Notes under the pieces: model-generated | Databases searched by the model: none | What the model was told of the DNA's origin: nothing | What the model saw: only the letters and a program-made list of their open reading frames with translations | Assembly (NCBI GenBank): GCA_028289455.1 | Contig: JANQPN010000047.1 | Location: 1-46,225, forward strand | Direction: 5' to 3' | From: Wenzhouxiangellaceae bacterium | GTDB lineage: Bacteria > Pseudomonadota > Gammaproteobacteria > Xanthomonadales > Wenzhouxiangellaceae | Length of the DNA: 46,225 nucleotides | Position numbers and translations under genes: made by a program | In this document: in pieces, positions 1-8,813 of the stretch | Position numbering within the stretch: position 1 is the first letter of the stretch | How the letters are laid out: each line of letters starts with the position of its first letter

Positions 1-133
1 TTACGTCAACACGATCCAGCTCCGCCGGGTCATCCTGAGCAAAAGCCTGTCCGGATAACGCCAGACCGGCGATTGCACCAGTACCAAGCGCAAAGCGCAC
101 TGACTGGTATAAGGGGTTACGGTTAAATTGCAT
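1..133 (-). CDS. TonB-dependent outer-membrane receptor, N-terminal fragment
   Basis: Only the first 44 residues lie in the window; the gene runs off the left edge. The start ATG at 131-133 is preceded by a GGAG ribosome site eight bases upstream. The fragment has a basic N-terminus, a hydrophobic core (FALGTGAIAGLALSG) and a signal-peptidase site AFA/QDD, followed by PAELDRVDV, which resembles the start of a TonB plug domain. This N-terminal pattern is common among Xanthomonadales-type receptors, which take up siderophores, cobalamin or oligosaccharides across the outer membrane. The substrate cannot be told from this fragment. It diverges from the sulfotransferase gene across a 253-bp region rich in repeats. 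Another exported outer-membrane protein cannot be excluded because the barrel is not visible. Confidence 0.7.
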   Translation of the reverse strand, partial: MQFNRNPLYQSVRFALGTGAIAGLALSGQAFAQDDPAELDRVDV

Positions 134-386
134 TTGGTGTCTCCAAATAAATCCAGTTTTAAAAATCAATAACTTAGCCACGTGTTATGTTTTGGAACCA
201 GCGTACTTACTAAATCCATAACGACCTACGTACGACTTTAGGAGTACGTAGGTCTTTGTACGTCTATCTTTGTACGTTGTTAAACATACGTTATAAATCG
301 TAATTTGTCTACCTTTTTATTTGATCTTTTCGCTGAACGGACTAATATCATTCTCTTTAGTTAAGTGCGCACTTCCCACTCACAAC
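134..386. promoter_or_regulatory. Divergent regulatory region with 11-bp palindrome, direct repeats and a promoter
   Basis: A perfect 11-bp inverted repeat (GACCTACGTAC, arms 223-233 and 244-254, 10-bp spacer) is followed by two copies of TCTTTGTACGT (253-263 and 267-277, 14-bp period). A plausible sigma-70 promoter for the rightward gene is TTGTAC (270-275), 16 bp, TATAAA (292-297); its -35 box lies inside the second direct repeat. The word TACGT recurs throughout. The layout suggests an operator for a dimeric regulator serving one or both divergent genes. No regulator gene is adjacent. Confidence 0.5.
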
Positions 387-1889
387 ATGCAAGCCAACCC
401 CGATTCCAACTTTGCCCGCGCCGTCAGATTAGAAGCCGAAGGTAAGCTTGAGCAGGCCGCCGCCATATATCAGCAAATATTGAGCACCGAACCGGAACAT
501 GTTGAAGCCTTGTACAGGCTGGGAACGCTTTGTCTGACTTCCGGCCACCTGAGACCAGCCATACAATGGCTTGAACAGGCTTCCAGCCTGGACACCGGCC
601 ACGCTCATGCACGTTTGAGCCTGGCAAGAGCTTACCGTCAGGACGGCAGAAGCGAGCCGGCATTTACAACAATCAATCAGGCACTGGCTCTGCAGCCTTC
701 CGATCCATTAATACTTATTGAGTCAGGGCACCTGCACAGCGACCAGAACAGCAATGACCAAGCTATTGCCGCCTATCAACAGGCACTGTCGGTTAATCCG
801 GAATGTATTGACGCCTACTACAGCCTGTCGTTTCTGGTGCAAACCGGTGACTATCACTTCACTGAACCGGAATGCGGGCAGCTTGAACGGCTGCTTGAGC
901 AGGTTGAGGACCTGCCATTGCTTGATCAAAGCCTGCTGCACTTCATCTACGGACGGATTCTGCATAAAAATGGCCGTTTCGACACGGCATTTAACCATTT
1001 CAATCAGGCCAATCAGGCCCGTAAAGCATGCCAGAATGATTGGGAGAGGTTTAACCCGACTGATAAACAGACGCTGCTGCAGCACAGCCGGGAGATATTT
1101 CCTGATTGTTATCCATTCACGGATATACCGGCCCCGCTACCGCTGAAACCGGTTTTTATTATTGGTATGCCCCGAACCGGTTCGACCCTGCTGGAATCCT
1201 GTCTGGCCAGACACCCGGAAATTGCCGCTGCCGGCGAGCTTGCCACCATCAAGAATATTGCCCGGCAGCAATTACCCCAGGCAACAGGCAAAAACTATCC
1301 TATGCATATTCCTGAGCTGCCGGCGCCGATGGCACAGGCCGCCGCACGCTTTGTTGTTCAGCAATTGAGAAGCAAGGCAACAGACGAACACCACCAAGCC
1401 GGCAATCTCACCAGTAGAGTCATCGATAAGATGCCAACCAATTTTGAATACCTGGGGTTAATCGCCAAGCTATTCCCTCAAGCCTACATTATTCATATAA
1501 GCCGTGACCCAATGGACACTTTGTGGAGCTGTTACCAGCAGAACATAGCTGCCCGCTACAGCAACGATTTACACGATCTGGAAGCACAATACCGATGTTA
1601 CCGGCAATTCATGGATTTATGGCAGCAGTTGGGAATACCCATGCTTGAGGTACGTTATGAAAGATTGGTTTCCGACATTGAGACCACGTTAAAACAGGTT
1701 ATTGAATACCTGGATCTGAATTGGGACAGTAACTGTCTGCAAAACACCGCACCCGGCTCAGCAGTAAACACAGCAAGCCGAATGCAGGTCCGCAAACCTG
1801 TTCATACCGGTGCAATCGGTGCCTGGAAGAAATATGCTCAACCGCTGACAGAATTGCGCCAACGACTGGCTGACTTTTACCCGGACTGA
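387..1889 (+). CDS. TPR-containing sulfotransferase family protein
   Basis: Predicted to transfer a sulfonate group from PAPS to an unknown acceptor, with N-terminal TPR repeats for protein contact. Residues about 5-220 form degenerate TPR units (for example EGKLEQAAAIYQQIL and NDQAIAAYQQALSVNP). The C-terminal half is a sulfotransferase: the 5'-phosphosulfate loop PVFIIGMPRTGSTLLE lies near residues 254-269 and the 3'-phosphate strand IIHISRDPMDTLWS follows about 115 residues later. I chose ATG 387 (500 residues). The frame stays open to a TTG at 321, but that would add 22 residues unlike the family and would begin only a few bases after the predicted transcription start. In related genomes such genes often sit beside TonB receptors, as here. 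The real acceptor could be a peptide or a glycan. Confidence 0.85.
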   Translation: MQANPDSNFARAVRLEAEGKLEQAAAIYQQILSTEPEHVEALYRLGTLCLTSGHLRPAIQWLEQASSLDTGHAHARLSLARAYRQDGRSEPAFTTINQALALQPSDPLILIESGHLHSDQNSNDQAIAAYQQALSVNPECIDAYYSLSFLVQTGDYHFTEPECGQLERLLEQVEDLPLLDQSLLHFIYGRILHKNGRFDTAFNHFNQANQARKACQNDWERFNPTDKQTLLQHSREIFPDCYPFTDIPAPLPLKPVFIIGMPRTGSTLLESCLARHPEIAAAGELATIKNIARQQLPQATGKNYPMHIPELPAPMAQAAARFVVQQLRSKATDEHHQAGNLTSRVIDKMPTNFEYLGLIAKLFPQAYIIHISRDPMDTLWSCYQQNIAARYSNDLHDLEAQYRCYRQFMDLWQQLGIPMLEVRYERLVSDIETTLKQVIEYLDLNWDSNCLQNTAPGSAVNTASRMQVRKPVHTGAIGAWKKYAQPLTELRQRLADFYPD

Positions 1890-1916
1890 TAAATAGCAGA
1901 CCGCATCTCACTCTGA

Positions 1917-3659
1917 TCAGCTCAGCTTGCCGGCTATATTATCCTGCTGTTCAATTAAAGTTGCCGGCAGGCGTGCACCAAACCGCTCCAGGTGCTCTCT
2001 GATATGATCAAGTTCAACAGCCCAGTTCTGCTGATCAATCTCCAGCAGCCGCTGTAACAGCGCCGGCTCGATATCCAGTTCGCTTAGATTAAGCGCATTA
2101 CTTTCCGGCACATACCCTATGGCTGTCTGGCTGGCGTCAGTCTGACCTGAGCAGCGATTGATAATCCATTCCAGCACACGCATGTTTTCCCCAAATCCAG
2201 GCCACATGAACCTGCCCTGTTCATCTTTGCGGAACCAGTTAACATGGAAAATCCTGGGCAGCCGGTCCAGCTTATCCGCAAAACTCAACCAGTGCTGCCA
2301 GTACTCAGCAAAGTTATAGCCGCAGAATGGTTTCATTGCCATCGGGTCGCGCCGCACCACCCCGGTAGCACCGGTGGCTGCAGCAGTTGTCTCAGAAGCC
2401 ATGGATGCGCCAACCAGCACACCGTGCTGCCAGTCAAACGCTTCAAACACCAGCGGCACCAGTGATTCCCGGCGGCCGCCAAACACTATTGCGGAAATCG
2501 GCACACCCGTAGCTGCTTCAGATTCCGGGGAATAACTGGGGCAATTTTTGATGGATACCGTAAATCGTGAATTCGGATGCGCCGCGGGACCATTGGCTGG
2601 ATCATAATCGCGACCCTGCCAATCCTTAACCGGGCGTTCATCGGATTTCCCTTCCCACCAGGGCTGGTTATCAGCAGTAACCGCTACGTTGGTGAAGATC
2701 GCATCTTTATTCAGCATTGCCAATGCATTGGGATTGGTTGAAGCACCCGTGCCGGGCGCAACGCCAAAAAAGCCGGCCTCCGGGTTTATTGCCCACAGGC
2801 GACCGTCATCGCCAGGGTGCAACCAGCAGATATCATCACCGACAGTCCAGACTTTCCAACCAGGATAGCTGGCAGGCGGAATCAGCATTGCAAGATTGGT
2901 CTTACCACATGCAGAAGGAAAAGCTGCGGCAATATAGGTTTTTTCACCTTGCGGATTCTCAATACCGACAATCAGCATATGCTCTGCAAGCCAGCCTTCC
3001 TGGCGCGCCTGATAGCTGGCAATTCTTAATGCGTGGCACTTCTTACCCAGCAAAGCATTACCGCCATAACCGGACCCGTAACTCTGTATCTGCAGTTCTT
3101 CAGGAAAGTGCATGATAAAACGGCGCTCCGGATCCAGCTCGCCGGTTGAGTGCAGACCTTTGACAAATACCCGGTCACGCTCAATTCGCTGCAATGCCGC
3201 ACTGCCCATCCGTGTCATCATCCGCATGTTGACTACAACATAGGGGCTGTCGGTAATTTCCACGCCACAGCGTGACAGCGGGGAGTCAATCGGACCCATG
3301 CAGTAGGGCACAACATACATTGTCCTCCCCCGCATACAACCGTCGAACAGCTTATCCATCTTGCTGTGTGCTTCTGACGGGGCCATCCAGTTATTGTTTG
3401 GGCCGGCATCATCCTGTTCGCTGGTGCAGATAAAAGTCAGGTGCTCAACCCTGGCTACATCCTGAGGGTCGGATCGGTGCAGATAGCAACCGGGGTGCGT
3501 CTGCTGGTTCAATTCCAGCAGGTCACCGGTTTCCAGCATCTGTGCTACCAGGCGATCGTATTCAGCCTGTGAACCATCACACCAGACAATCTGTTCGGGT
3601 TGGGTAAGCCGGGCCACATCAGTAACCCAGGCTGATAATTCCTGATTCGTTGTATTCAT
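1917..3659 (-). CDS. pckG: Phosphoenolpyruvate carboxykinase (GTP)
   Basis: Catalyses oxaloacetate + GTP to phosphoenolpyruvate + GDP + CO2, the entry step of gluconeogenesis, in the cytoplasm. About 580 residues, normal for the GTP-dependent family, which is unrelated in length to the ATP-dependent enzyme. Visible signatures are the nucleotide P-loop FPSACGKTNLAML (catalytic Cys and Lys, near residue 250), the substrate-binding GYGGNALLGKKC, the metal region VGDDICWLHPG, and the guanine-side segment FGGRRESLVPLVFEA. The ATG at 3657-3659 gives a start that aligns with the family (MNTTNQELSAWV); an upstream GTG at 3701 would add 14 low-complexity residues. Neither has a strong ribosome site. 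It converges with the sulfotransferase gene with only 27 bp between. With fadE and gltA nearby it suggests growth on lipids or amino acids. Confidence 0.96.
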   Translation of the reverse strand: MNTTNQELSAWVTDVARLTQPEQIVWCDGSQAEYDRLVAQMLETGDLLELNQQTHPGCYLHRSDPQDVARVEHLTFICTSEQDDAGPNNNWMAPSEAHSKMDKLFDGCMRGRTMYVVPYCMGPIDSPLSRCGVEITDSPYVVVNMRMMTRMGSAALQRIERDRVFVKGLHSTGELDPERRFIMHFPEELQIQSYGSGYGGNALLGKKCHALRIASYQARQEGWLAEHMLIVGIENPQGEKTYIAAAFPSACGKTNLAMLIPPASYPGWKVWTVGDDICWLHPGDDGRLWAINPEAGFFGVAPGTGASTNPNALAMLNKDAIFTNVAVTADNQPWWEGKSDERPVKDWQGRDYDPANGPAAHPNSRFTVSIKNCPSYSPESEAATGVPISAIVFGGRRESLVPLVFEAFDWQHGVLVGASMASETTAAATGATGVVRRDPMAMKPFCGYNFAEYWQHWLSFADKLDRLPRIFHVNWFRKDEQGRFMWPGFGENMRVLEWIINRCSGQTDASQTAIGYVPESNALNLSELDIEPALLQRLLEIDQQNWAVELDHIREHLERFGARLPATLIEQQDNIAGKLS

Positions 3660-3805
3660 AGATGTAGAGTAACTAACAGCAGCGGATGAAGAGTGGTTCA
3701 CTGCAACTTTATTTGTTGGTTAATAAGGCGCTACAGAGTAGCGGCAGTGCACTGCGCTTGCAACATCACAGCGCATCTCAGCAGTTATATGGACAACCTG
3801 AGTTG

Positions 3806-4393
3806 TTAGCAAGGGATAATCGTTGCGATCAGGTGCTCCAGATAATGCTCGAATTCAGATGTGTCCGGCTGTGGCGCCAATCCACGGCTTTGCAGCTGCA
3901 AAAAGCCTACGTAGGTGTAATAAGCCAGGCGTGCCTGGAAGCCTGCACGTTCACTGTCCAGCTCTGCAAAAGCCTTACTTAGCTGCTGGATACGGTTATT
4001 ATCAACCCGTTGCAGCAGCTGATTCATCCATTCATCCCTGCTGCTCTGCTGAGGTGCAGCAATCAAGGCACTGTAAACCTGGTGGGTTAAATGCGGGCGG
4101 CTGCTGGTATGGAAAAACTGAATCAGTTTTTCTCGTGCAGGTAAATCGTTTTCCAGCAATACTTCCAGGTTGTGCGCATCTGCGCTTTCCCATTGGGCCA
4201 ATGCAGATTTCAACAGTTCATTACGATCGCTGAAATGCCAGTAAAAACTGCCTTTGGTAACGCCCAGTTTGCGCGCCAGTGGTTCAATTGCCATACCGGC
4301 CAGGCCGCGTTCAGCCAGCATCTGTAATCCAGCCTGTTGCCAGTCTTCCCGTGCCAGCTGCTGCCGTTCTCGTTGTGCGCCAATCCCGTTCAA
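3806..4393 (-). CDS. TetR family transcriptional regulator, probable repressor of fadE
   Basis: A 195-residue DNA-binding protein with an N-terminal TetR helix-turn-helix (AGMAIEPLARKLGVTKGSFY, about residues 32-51, then WHFSDRNELLKSAL) and a helical C-terminal ligand-binding part. The start is a TTG at 4391-4393 with AGG eight bases upstream; the only internal Met codons would cut into the helix-turn-helix. It diverges from fadE, and a perfect 7-bp-arm palindrome lies over the predicted fadE -10 box. TetR repressors responding to acyl-CoA (PsrA-like) control fatty-acid degradation in several gammaproteobacteria, so a fatty-acid-responsive role is the natural inference. The ligand is not shown by the sequence. 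Confidence 0.85.
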   Translation of the reverse strand: MNGIGAQRERQQLAREDWQQAGLQMLAERGLAGMAIEPLARKLGVTKGSFYWHFSDRNELLKSALAQWESADAHNLEVLLENDLPAREKLIQFFHTSSRPHLTHQVYSALIAAPQQSSRDEWMNQLLQRVDNNRIQQLSKAFAELDSERAGFQARLAYYTYVGFLQLQSRGLAPQPDTSEFEHYLEHLIATIIPC

Positions 4394-4490
4394 GTACTTA
4401 ACCTGTTAAATCCAGACAACACTCTAGCCGATTATCCCGGTTTAATGCCACTCAATATATATATAGGTCACTGTCAGAATGCACGCTGAC

Positions 4491-4531
4491 TTGACCGGGA
4501 CCAAGAATGACCATACTCTACCGTATGGTAG
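4491..4531 (+). promoter_or_regulatory. fadE promoter with overlapping palindromic operator
   Basis: A predicted promoter has -35 TTGACC (4491-4496), a 17-bp spacer and -10 TACTCT (4514-4519). A perfect inverted repeat ACCATAC (4510-4516) / GTATGGT (4523-4529) with a 6-bp spacer covers the -10 box, and a second palindrome CTACC-GTAT-GGTAG (4518-4531) overlaps it. This geometry fits repression by the divergent TetR protein. The fadE start follows 45 bp downstream, with AGGAG at 4561-4565. Confidence 0.55.
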
Positions 4532-4576
4532 CTTTTTAATTTTAATCTGGAACCTGAATCAGGAGTCATCAGCAAT

Positions 4577-7048
4577 ATGTTGTGGTTAATCTTATCGGTA
4601 ACCGGTGCAACCCTGTTAACTGCTTATCTAAACGGCAAACTCATCACCTGGAGCATAGTTATAGCAGCCGTGCTGCTTGGTTTCAGCATGTTTGGCTCAA
4701 TTCACTGGGCATGGCTGGCATGCAGCTGGATGTTGTTTCTGGCGATTGCGATACCTTTGAACGCAACCGACATTCGCCGGCAGCACATTACCAGCCGCCT
4801 ATTGCGCGCCTACTTAAAAATGACCCCAACACTAAGCTCGACTGAACAAATAGCTCTGGACGCAGGCACAGTTGGCTGGGAAGGCGAATTATTTACCGGC
4901 AATCCCAAATGGAAACAGTTGCTGCGCCGCCGCACCCCCGAACTGACGCTGGAAGAGCGTGCATTCCTGGACGATCAATGCGAAACACTCTGCAGCATGC
5001 TGGATGAGTGGCAGATCTGTCATGTTGATGCCGACATGTCACCGGAAACCTGGGACTTCATGAAAAAAGAGCGGTTCTTCGGCATGATCATACCCAAGGA
5101 ATATGGCGGTTTAGGCTTTTCTGCTCTGGCGCACCGAGCAGTGTTGCAGAAAGTAGGCGGCATGAGTGCTGTGGCCGGTTCAACGGTGGCAGTACCCAAT
5201 TCACTGGGTCCGGCCGAACTGCTGTTGCACTACGGCACCGAAGAACAGAAGAACCACTATCTGCCGCGGCTGGCTGTAGGCAAAGAAATTCCATGCTTTG
5301 GGCTGACCGGCCCTACCGCAGGATCTGACGCCACCTCTATCCCTGATCGCGGCATCGTGTGCATGGGAGAATGGGAAGGCAAGCAGGTTTTGGGCATGCG
5401 CCTGACCTTTGACAAACGTTACATCACCCTGGCCCCGGTAGCCACAGTAGTCGGTCTGGCATTCAGATTGTACGACCCGGATGGATTGCTCGGTGAGACT
5501 GAAGATATCGGCATCAGCCTGGCCTTGATTCCCCGGGATGTGAAAGGCATGGAAATCGGCAAGCGCCACCTGCCGTTGAACAGCCCGTTCATGAACGGAC
5601 CGATTCGCGGTAAAGATATCTTTGTACCCATTGATACCCTGATTGGCGGTCCGCAGATGGCAGGCCACGGCTGGCGCATGCTGGTTGAATGTCTGTCTGT
5701 CGGCAGAGCTATCTCTCTGCCGTCCAACAATACCGGTGCCGCCAAGCTGGCCTGCCTGTCCACCGGCGCGTATGCCCGCATCCGCCAGCAATTCAATATG
5801 CCGATTGGCCGCTTCGAAGGCGTTGAAGAAGCATTGGCAAGAATGGCCGGCAGAACCTACGCTGCCAGCGCACTGAGCAAAATGACGGCCATTGCCGTTG
5901 ATCAGGGCGAGAAGCCTTCGGTACCTTCCGCAATTGCCAAATACCATGCGACTGAAAAATCCCGACAGGTGGTTACCGATGCCATGGATATTCATGCAGG
6001 CAAAGGCGTCATCCTGGGTCCCAGAAACTATCTTGGCCGCGCCTGGCAGGTGGCTCCGATGTCGATCACTGTAGAAGGCGCCAATATCCTGACCCGCAAC
6101 ATGATGATATTTGGCCAGGGCGCCATCCGCTGCCATCCATATGTACTGAAAGAGCTGCAGGCTGCGCAGCTGGATGATCACCACGAACGCCTGAAAGTGT
6201 TTGACAAGCTGCTTTTCCAGCATATTGGCCATACCATCGGCAATGCTTGCAGAGCATTCCTCATGGGTCTGGGCACCGGCCGGTTTTCCGCCGTACCCAG
6301 CGACCGCAGAACCGGACGGTATTACCGCAAGTTGAGCCGCTACTCTGCAGCATTCGCATTGCTTGCCGATGTGACCATGCTGACTTTCGGCGGCAAGCTG
6401 AAACAGAAAGAGCGCATTTCAGCGCGTCTGGGAGATGTATTGAGCCAGTTATACATTGGATCAGCCATGCTGAAACGATTTGAAGACCAGGGCCGTCCGG
6501 CTGCCGATCAACCGATTCTGGCCTGGGCGTTCTATGACTGCGCATTCGCCATGCAAACCGCCCTGCGCGGAGTATTGGATAATTTCCCTAATAAATTTAT
6601 GGCTGCCTTTTTGCGCATGATCATCTTTCCTCTTGGTGCCCGCGAGAAAAGACCGGGAGATCGTCTGGACCATAAAGTTGCCAGCCTGTTGCTGTCTCCA
6701 TCCGAAACCCGCGACAGATTGACCGATGGCACCTATAAGACTGCCAGCAAAGGCTGGGTAATCGGCGAAATGGAAGCACTGCTGCCCGAGGTCATTGCAG
6801 CTGAGCCGCTGGCCCGCAAACTGGAGAAGGCCATTCGTCAAGGCATGGTCAATGGTGACAGCTATCAGCAACAGGTCCGGCATGCCGTGCAGGCCAAACT
6901 GCTCAGCAAAAAAGAAGCCGAACTGTTGCTGGATGTTAACGAAAGGACCATGGAAATTATTGCTGTCGATGAATTTGACAGTGATGAATTACGCGCCGCA
7001 ACCAGTCGCCGCCTGAACCGACAGACACGCCGGCAAAAAGCCGCCTGA
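4577..7048 (+). CDS. fadE: Acyl-CoA dehydrogenase, FadE type
   Basis: FAD-dependent oxidation of fatty acyl-CoA to trans-2-enoyl-CoA, the first step of beta-oxidation; electrons pass to the ETF/quinone system. 823 residues, close to the roughly 814 of E. coli FadE and much longer than short-chain acyl-CoA dehydrogenases. Residues 1-60 hold two hydrophobic segments that probably anchor it to the inner membrane. The core carries FGLTGPTAGSDATSIPDRG (FAD and substrate region) and ITVEGANILTRNMMIFGQGA with the expected catalytic Glu near residue 500; RGAIRCHP-type sequence follows. The C-terminal 280 residues form the FadE-specific extension. ATG 4577 has AGGAG 11 bases upstream. Expression is probably controlled by the divergent TetR gene. 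No other beta-oxidation gene is adjacent. Confidence 0.95.
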   Translation: MLWLILSVTGATLLTAYLNGKLITWSIVIAAVLLGFSMFGSIHWAWLACSWMLFLAIAIPLNATDIRRQHITSRLLRAYLKMTPTLSSTEQIALDAGTVGWEGELFTGNPKWKQLLRRRTPELTLEERAFLDDQCETLCSMLDEWQICHVDADMSPETWDFMKKERFFGMIIPKEYGGLGFSALAHRAVLQKVGGMSAVAGSTVAVPNSLGPAELLLHYGTEEQKNHYLPRLAVGKEIPCFGLTGPTAGSDATSIPDRGIVCMGEWEGKQVLGMRLTFDKRYITLAPVATVVGLAFRLYDPDGLLGETEDIGISLALIPRDVKGMEIGKRHLPLNSPFMNGPIRGKDIFVPIDTLIGGPQMAGHGWRMLVECLSVGRAISLPSNNTGAAKLACLSTGAYARIRQQFNMPIGRFEGVEEALARMAGRTYAASALSKMTAIAVDQGEKPSVPSAIAKYHATEKSRQVVTDAMDIHAGKGVILGPRNYLGRAWQVAPMSITVEGANILTRNMMIFGQGAIRCHPYVLKELQAAQLDDHHERLKVFDKLLFQHIGHTIGNACRAFLMGLGTGRFSAVPSDRRTGRYYRKLSRYSAAFALLADVTMLTFGGKLKQKERISARLGDVLSQLYIGSAMLKRFEDQGRPAADQPILAWAFYDCAFAMQTALRGVLDNFPNKFMAAFLRMIIFPLGAREKRPGDRLDHKVASLLLSPSETRDRLTDGTYKTASKGWVIGEMEALLPEVIAAEPLARKLEKAIRQGMVNGDSYQQQVRHAVQAKLLSKKEAELLLDVNERTMEIIAVDEFDSDELRAATSRRLNRQTRRQKAA

Positions 7049-7059
7049 GTACCCGGCTG

Positions 7060-7082
7060 ACATCCGTCCATAGGACGGGTGT
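7060..7082. terminator. Hairpin after fadE, possible weak terminator
   Basis: ACATCCGTCC (7060-7069) pairs with GGACGGGTGT (7073-7082) across a 3-base loop, with one G-U type mismatch. It lies 12 bp after the fadE stop codon. There is no T-tract behind it, so it may act as an RNA-stabilising hairpin or a factor-dependent terminator. Confidence 0.35.
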
Positions 7083-7197
7083 CGGCCGACATCAGCCCCC
7101 GCTCCGTATCGGCGGGCACTTATCTGCCGGTACACTGTGCTTAATTCATTGGCAGGTTCGTGCCATAATCCAGGCTACTTTTTTCAGGGAGCCGTTT

Positions 7198-7710
7198 ATG
7201 CAGTCTGTCGATACACAGCACCTGTTATTGATCCGACATGCCAAAACCCTGCCTGCAACCGGCCGGCAAACAGATATACAGAGAGAATTGGCCCCCAAAG
7301 GTTACAGGCAGGGTGAACGAATGCACGCTTACCTCAGGTCCATGGGCGTTCCGGCGTCCGCCACTGTCTTATGTTCACCTTCAGTGCGTACCCGGCAAAC
7401 CCTGCAGGCCTGCCTGCCGCCGAGCCACCTGCAATCGGTGCAGTTTATCGATGAAATTTATGCCGCCTACACCGGTGATTTACTGAATCTGCTGAATAAC
7501 CACTTGGAGCAGACCCCGCGCTGGCTGATTGCGATTGGTCACAACCCGAGCCTGGACAGTATAGTCCGCTGGTTGAGTCAGGGAGATCCGGCTGCATTAA
7601 CCGGTATGGCCACCGGCTGTATCGCCAGCTTTTCCGGAACCGGCCAGTTACTCCCGGAAAACTGGCGACTTACCGAGTTGTTTAAACCGGACAAGTCTGC
7701 ATTAATCTAA
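7198..7710 (+). CDS. sixA: SixA-type phosphohistidine phosphatase
   Basis: Histidine phosphatase superfamily protein of 170 residues, the size of SixA (about 160). The catalytic LLLIRHAKT motif (Arg13-His14) is at the N-terminus, with the second catalytic His in IAIGHNPSLD (His115) and the supporting LCSPSVRTRQT segment between them. SixA removes phosphate from phosphohistidine, classically in His-to-Asp or PTS relays, in the cytoplasm. ATG 7198 has a clear AGGGAG ribosome site. Its last 9 bp overlap the end of the convergent msrC gene. Another small histidine-phosphatase activity is possible. Confidence 0.85.
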   Translation: MQSVDTQHLLLIRHAKTLPATGRQTDIQRELAPKGYRQGERMHAYLRSMGVPASATVLCSPSVRTRQTLQACLPPSHLQSVQFIDEIYAAYTGDLLNLLNNHLEQTPRWLIAIGHNPSLDSIVRWLSQGDPAALTGMATGCIASFSGTGQLLPENWRLTELFKPDKSALI

Positions 7711-8163
7711 TTTACTGTTCTCCAGCCAGCAATCTGCCAGACGCTCGAACATCAGCTGATCTGCTTCGGTAAACCGCTGTTGATGGGGACTGTCAATATC
7801 CAGAACACCAATGACCTTTTCGTTTCTGATCAACGGCACAACCAGTTCTGATTCGGATGCACTGTCACAGGCGATATGCCCGTCAAAACTATGCACATCA
7901 TCCACTCTTAAGGTTTCACGCCGGGCTGCTGCGCTGCCGCATACACCCTGCCCCAGCGGAATTCTTGTACAGGCAACCTTGCCCTGGAATGGACCCAGAA
8001 TCAGCGTGTCGCCCTCCAGAAAATAGAATCCAACCCAATTCAAACGCGGCACCGCATCGAATATGATTGCACTCAGGTTTGCAGCATTGGCAATGGCATT
8101 GGGTTCACTTTCCAACACCGAGCACGCCTGTTGCACCAATAGTTCACGTTCTGAGTCTTGCAC
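7702..8163 (-). CDS. msrC: Free methionine-(R)-sulfoxide reductase (GAF domain)
   Basis: A single GAF domain of 153 residues that reduces free L-methionine-R-sulfoxide, part of oxidative-damage repair in the cytoplasm. The three functional cysteines are present at residues 65, 75 and 99 (GKVAC, GQGVCG, HIACDSASESE). Their spacing of 10 and 24 residues is the same as that of Cys84, Cys94 and Cys118 in the E. coli enzyme. The acidic SASESELVVPL and GVLDIDSP segments complete the family signature. It converges on sixA with a 9-bp overlap of the coding ends. It reads in the same direction as the downstream-coordinate methyltransferase and aldehyde dehydrogenase genes, 18 bp from the methyltransferase stop, so it may be the third gene of that transcript. 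Confidence 0.92.
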   Translation of the reverse strand: MQDSERELLVQQACSVLESEPNAIANAANLSAIIFDAVPRLNWVGFYFLEGDTLILGPFQGKVACTRIPLGQGVCGSAAARRETLRVDDVHSFDGHIACDSASESELVVPLIRNEKVIGVLDIDSPHQQRFTEADQLMFERLADCWLENSKLD

Positions 8164-8181
8164 CAGTTTCTCCGGATATCG

Positions 8182-8805
8182 TTATTCAGCTTTCTTCCAT
8201 ACCAATATCCGGTTATTCGCCGGCATATCAATATCTTCTATGAGATTCAGCCCTGCAGTGGCAGCCATCGTCAGCATTTCAACATCGTCACGTATTCCCT
8301 GGTGGTCACCATCCGGATTATCGGGTGACCGCAGCATCTCATCAAAGCTGGCATTGCCCTGCGAGGTCGGCCGGCCATCGCGGTGAAATGGTCCATACAG
8401 GAAAAACTTCCCACCTGGGGCCAGGCTGTAGGCAACGCCATGTAACATCTGCTGTACATCGGCAAGCGACATGATGTGGGCAACATTGGCAGCAAACACG
8501 GCAGCCACACCGGACACCGGCCACTGTGACCAGCCAACATCCAGTTCTACCGGTTCCAGTACATTGCTCAGACCGGCAGCTTCCACCTGCCTGTTCAGAC
8601 CGGCAAGATTCTGCCTGCGCTCGCTTGGCTGCCATTGGATAGTCTTGATGTCTGCAGCGAAATGTACTGCATGCTGACCGGTACCGGAACCGATTTCCAA
8701 TACCATGCCATGGCCTGGCAAACGCGGTTTCAATACATCCAGTATTGCCTGCTTATTACGCTCCGCAGCCGGTGCGAACGGCAGTTCATCAGCAACAGGT
8801 TGCAT
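8182..8805 (-). CDS. DUF938 family SAM-dependent methyltransferase
   Basis: A 207-residue class I methyltransferase-like protein. The SAM-binding motif I is LEIGSGTGQHAVHFA near residues 37-51. WQPSERR, LDVGWSQWP, AVFAANVAHIMS and FLYGPFHRDGRPTS are hallmarks of DUF938, an uncharacterised family often annotated as methyltransferase. I take the ATG at 8803-8805 as start, with GGTGA seven bases upstream, rather than the TTG one codon before it. The ribosome site overlaps the stop codon of the aldehyde dehydrogenase gene, only 8 bp upstream, so the two are almost certainly cotranscribed. The substrate is unknown; an aldehyde- or phenolic-linked metabolite would fit the neighbour but is speculation. 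Confidence 0.88.
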   Translation of the reverse strand: MQPVADELPFAPAAERNKQAILDVLKPRLPGHGMVLEIGSGTGQHAVHFAADIKTIQWQPSERRQNLAGLNRQVEAAGLSNVLEPVELDVGWSQWPVSGVAAVFAANVAHIMSLADVQQMLHGVAYSLAPGGKFFLYGPFHRDGRPTSQGNASFDEMLRSPDNPDGDHQGIRDDVEMLTMAATAGLNLIEDIDMPANNRILVWKKAE

Positions 8806-8813
8806 CAATCAAA

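Noticed and set aside
4473..4490. Second palindrome GTCAG-N8-CTGAC upstream of fadE
   Set aside because: Five-bp arms with an 8-bp spacer are expected by chance at this length of sequence.
5201..6232. 343-codon open frame on the minus strand opposite fadE
   Set aside because: It lies fully inside the well-supported fadE gene, has no ribosome site or recognisable domain and is rich in His, Gln and Ala as expected for an antisense frame.
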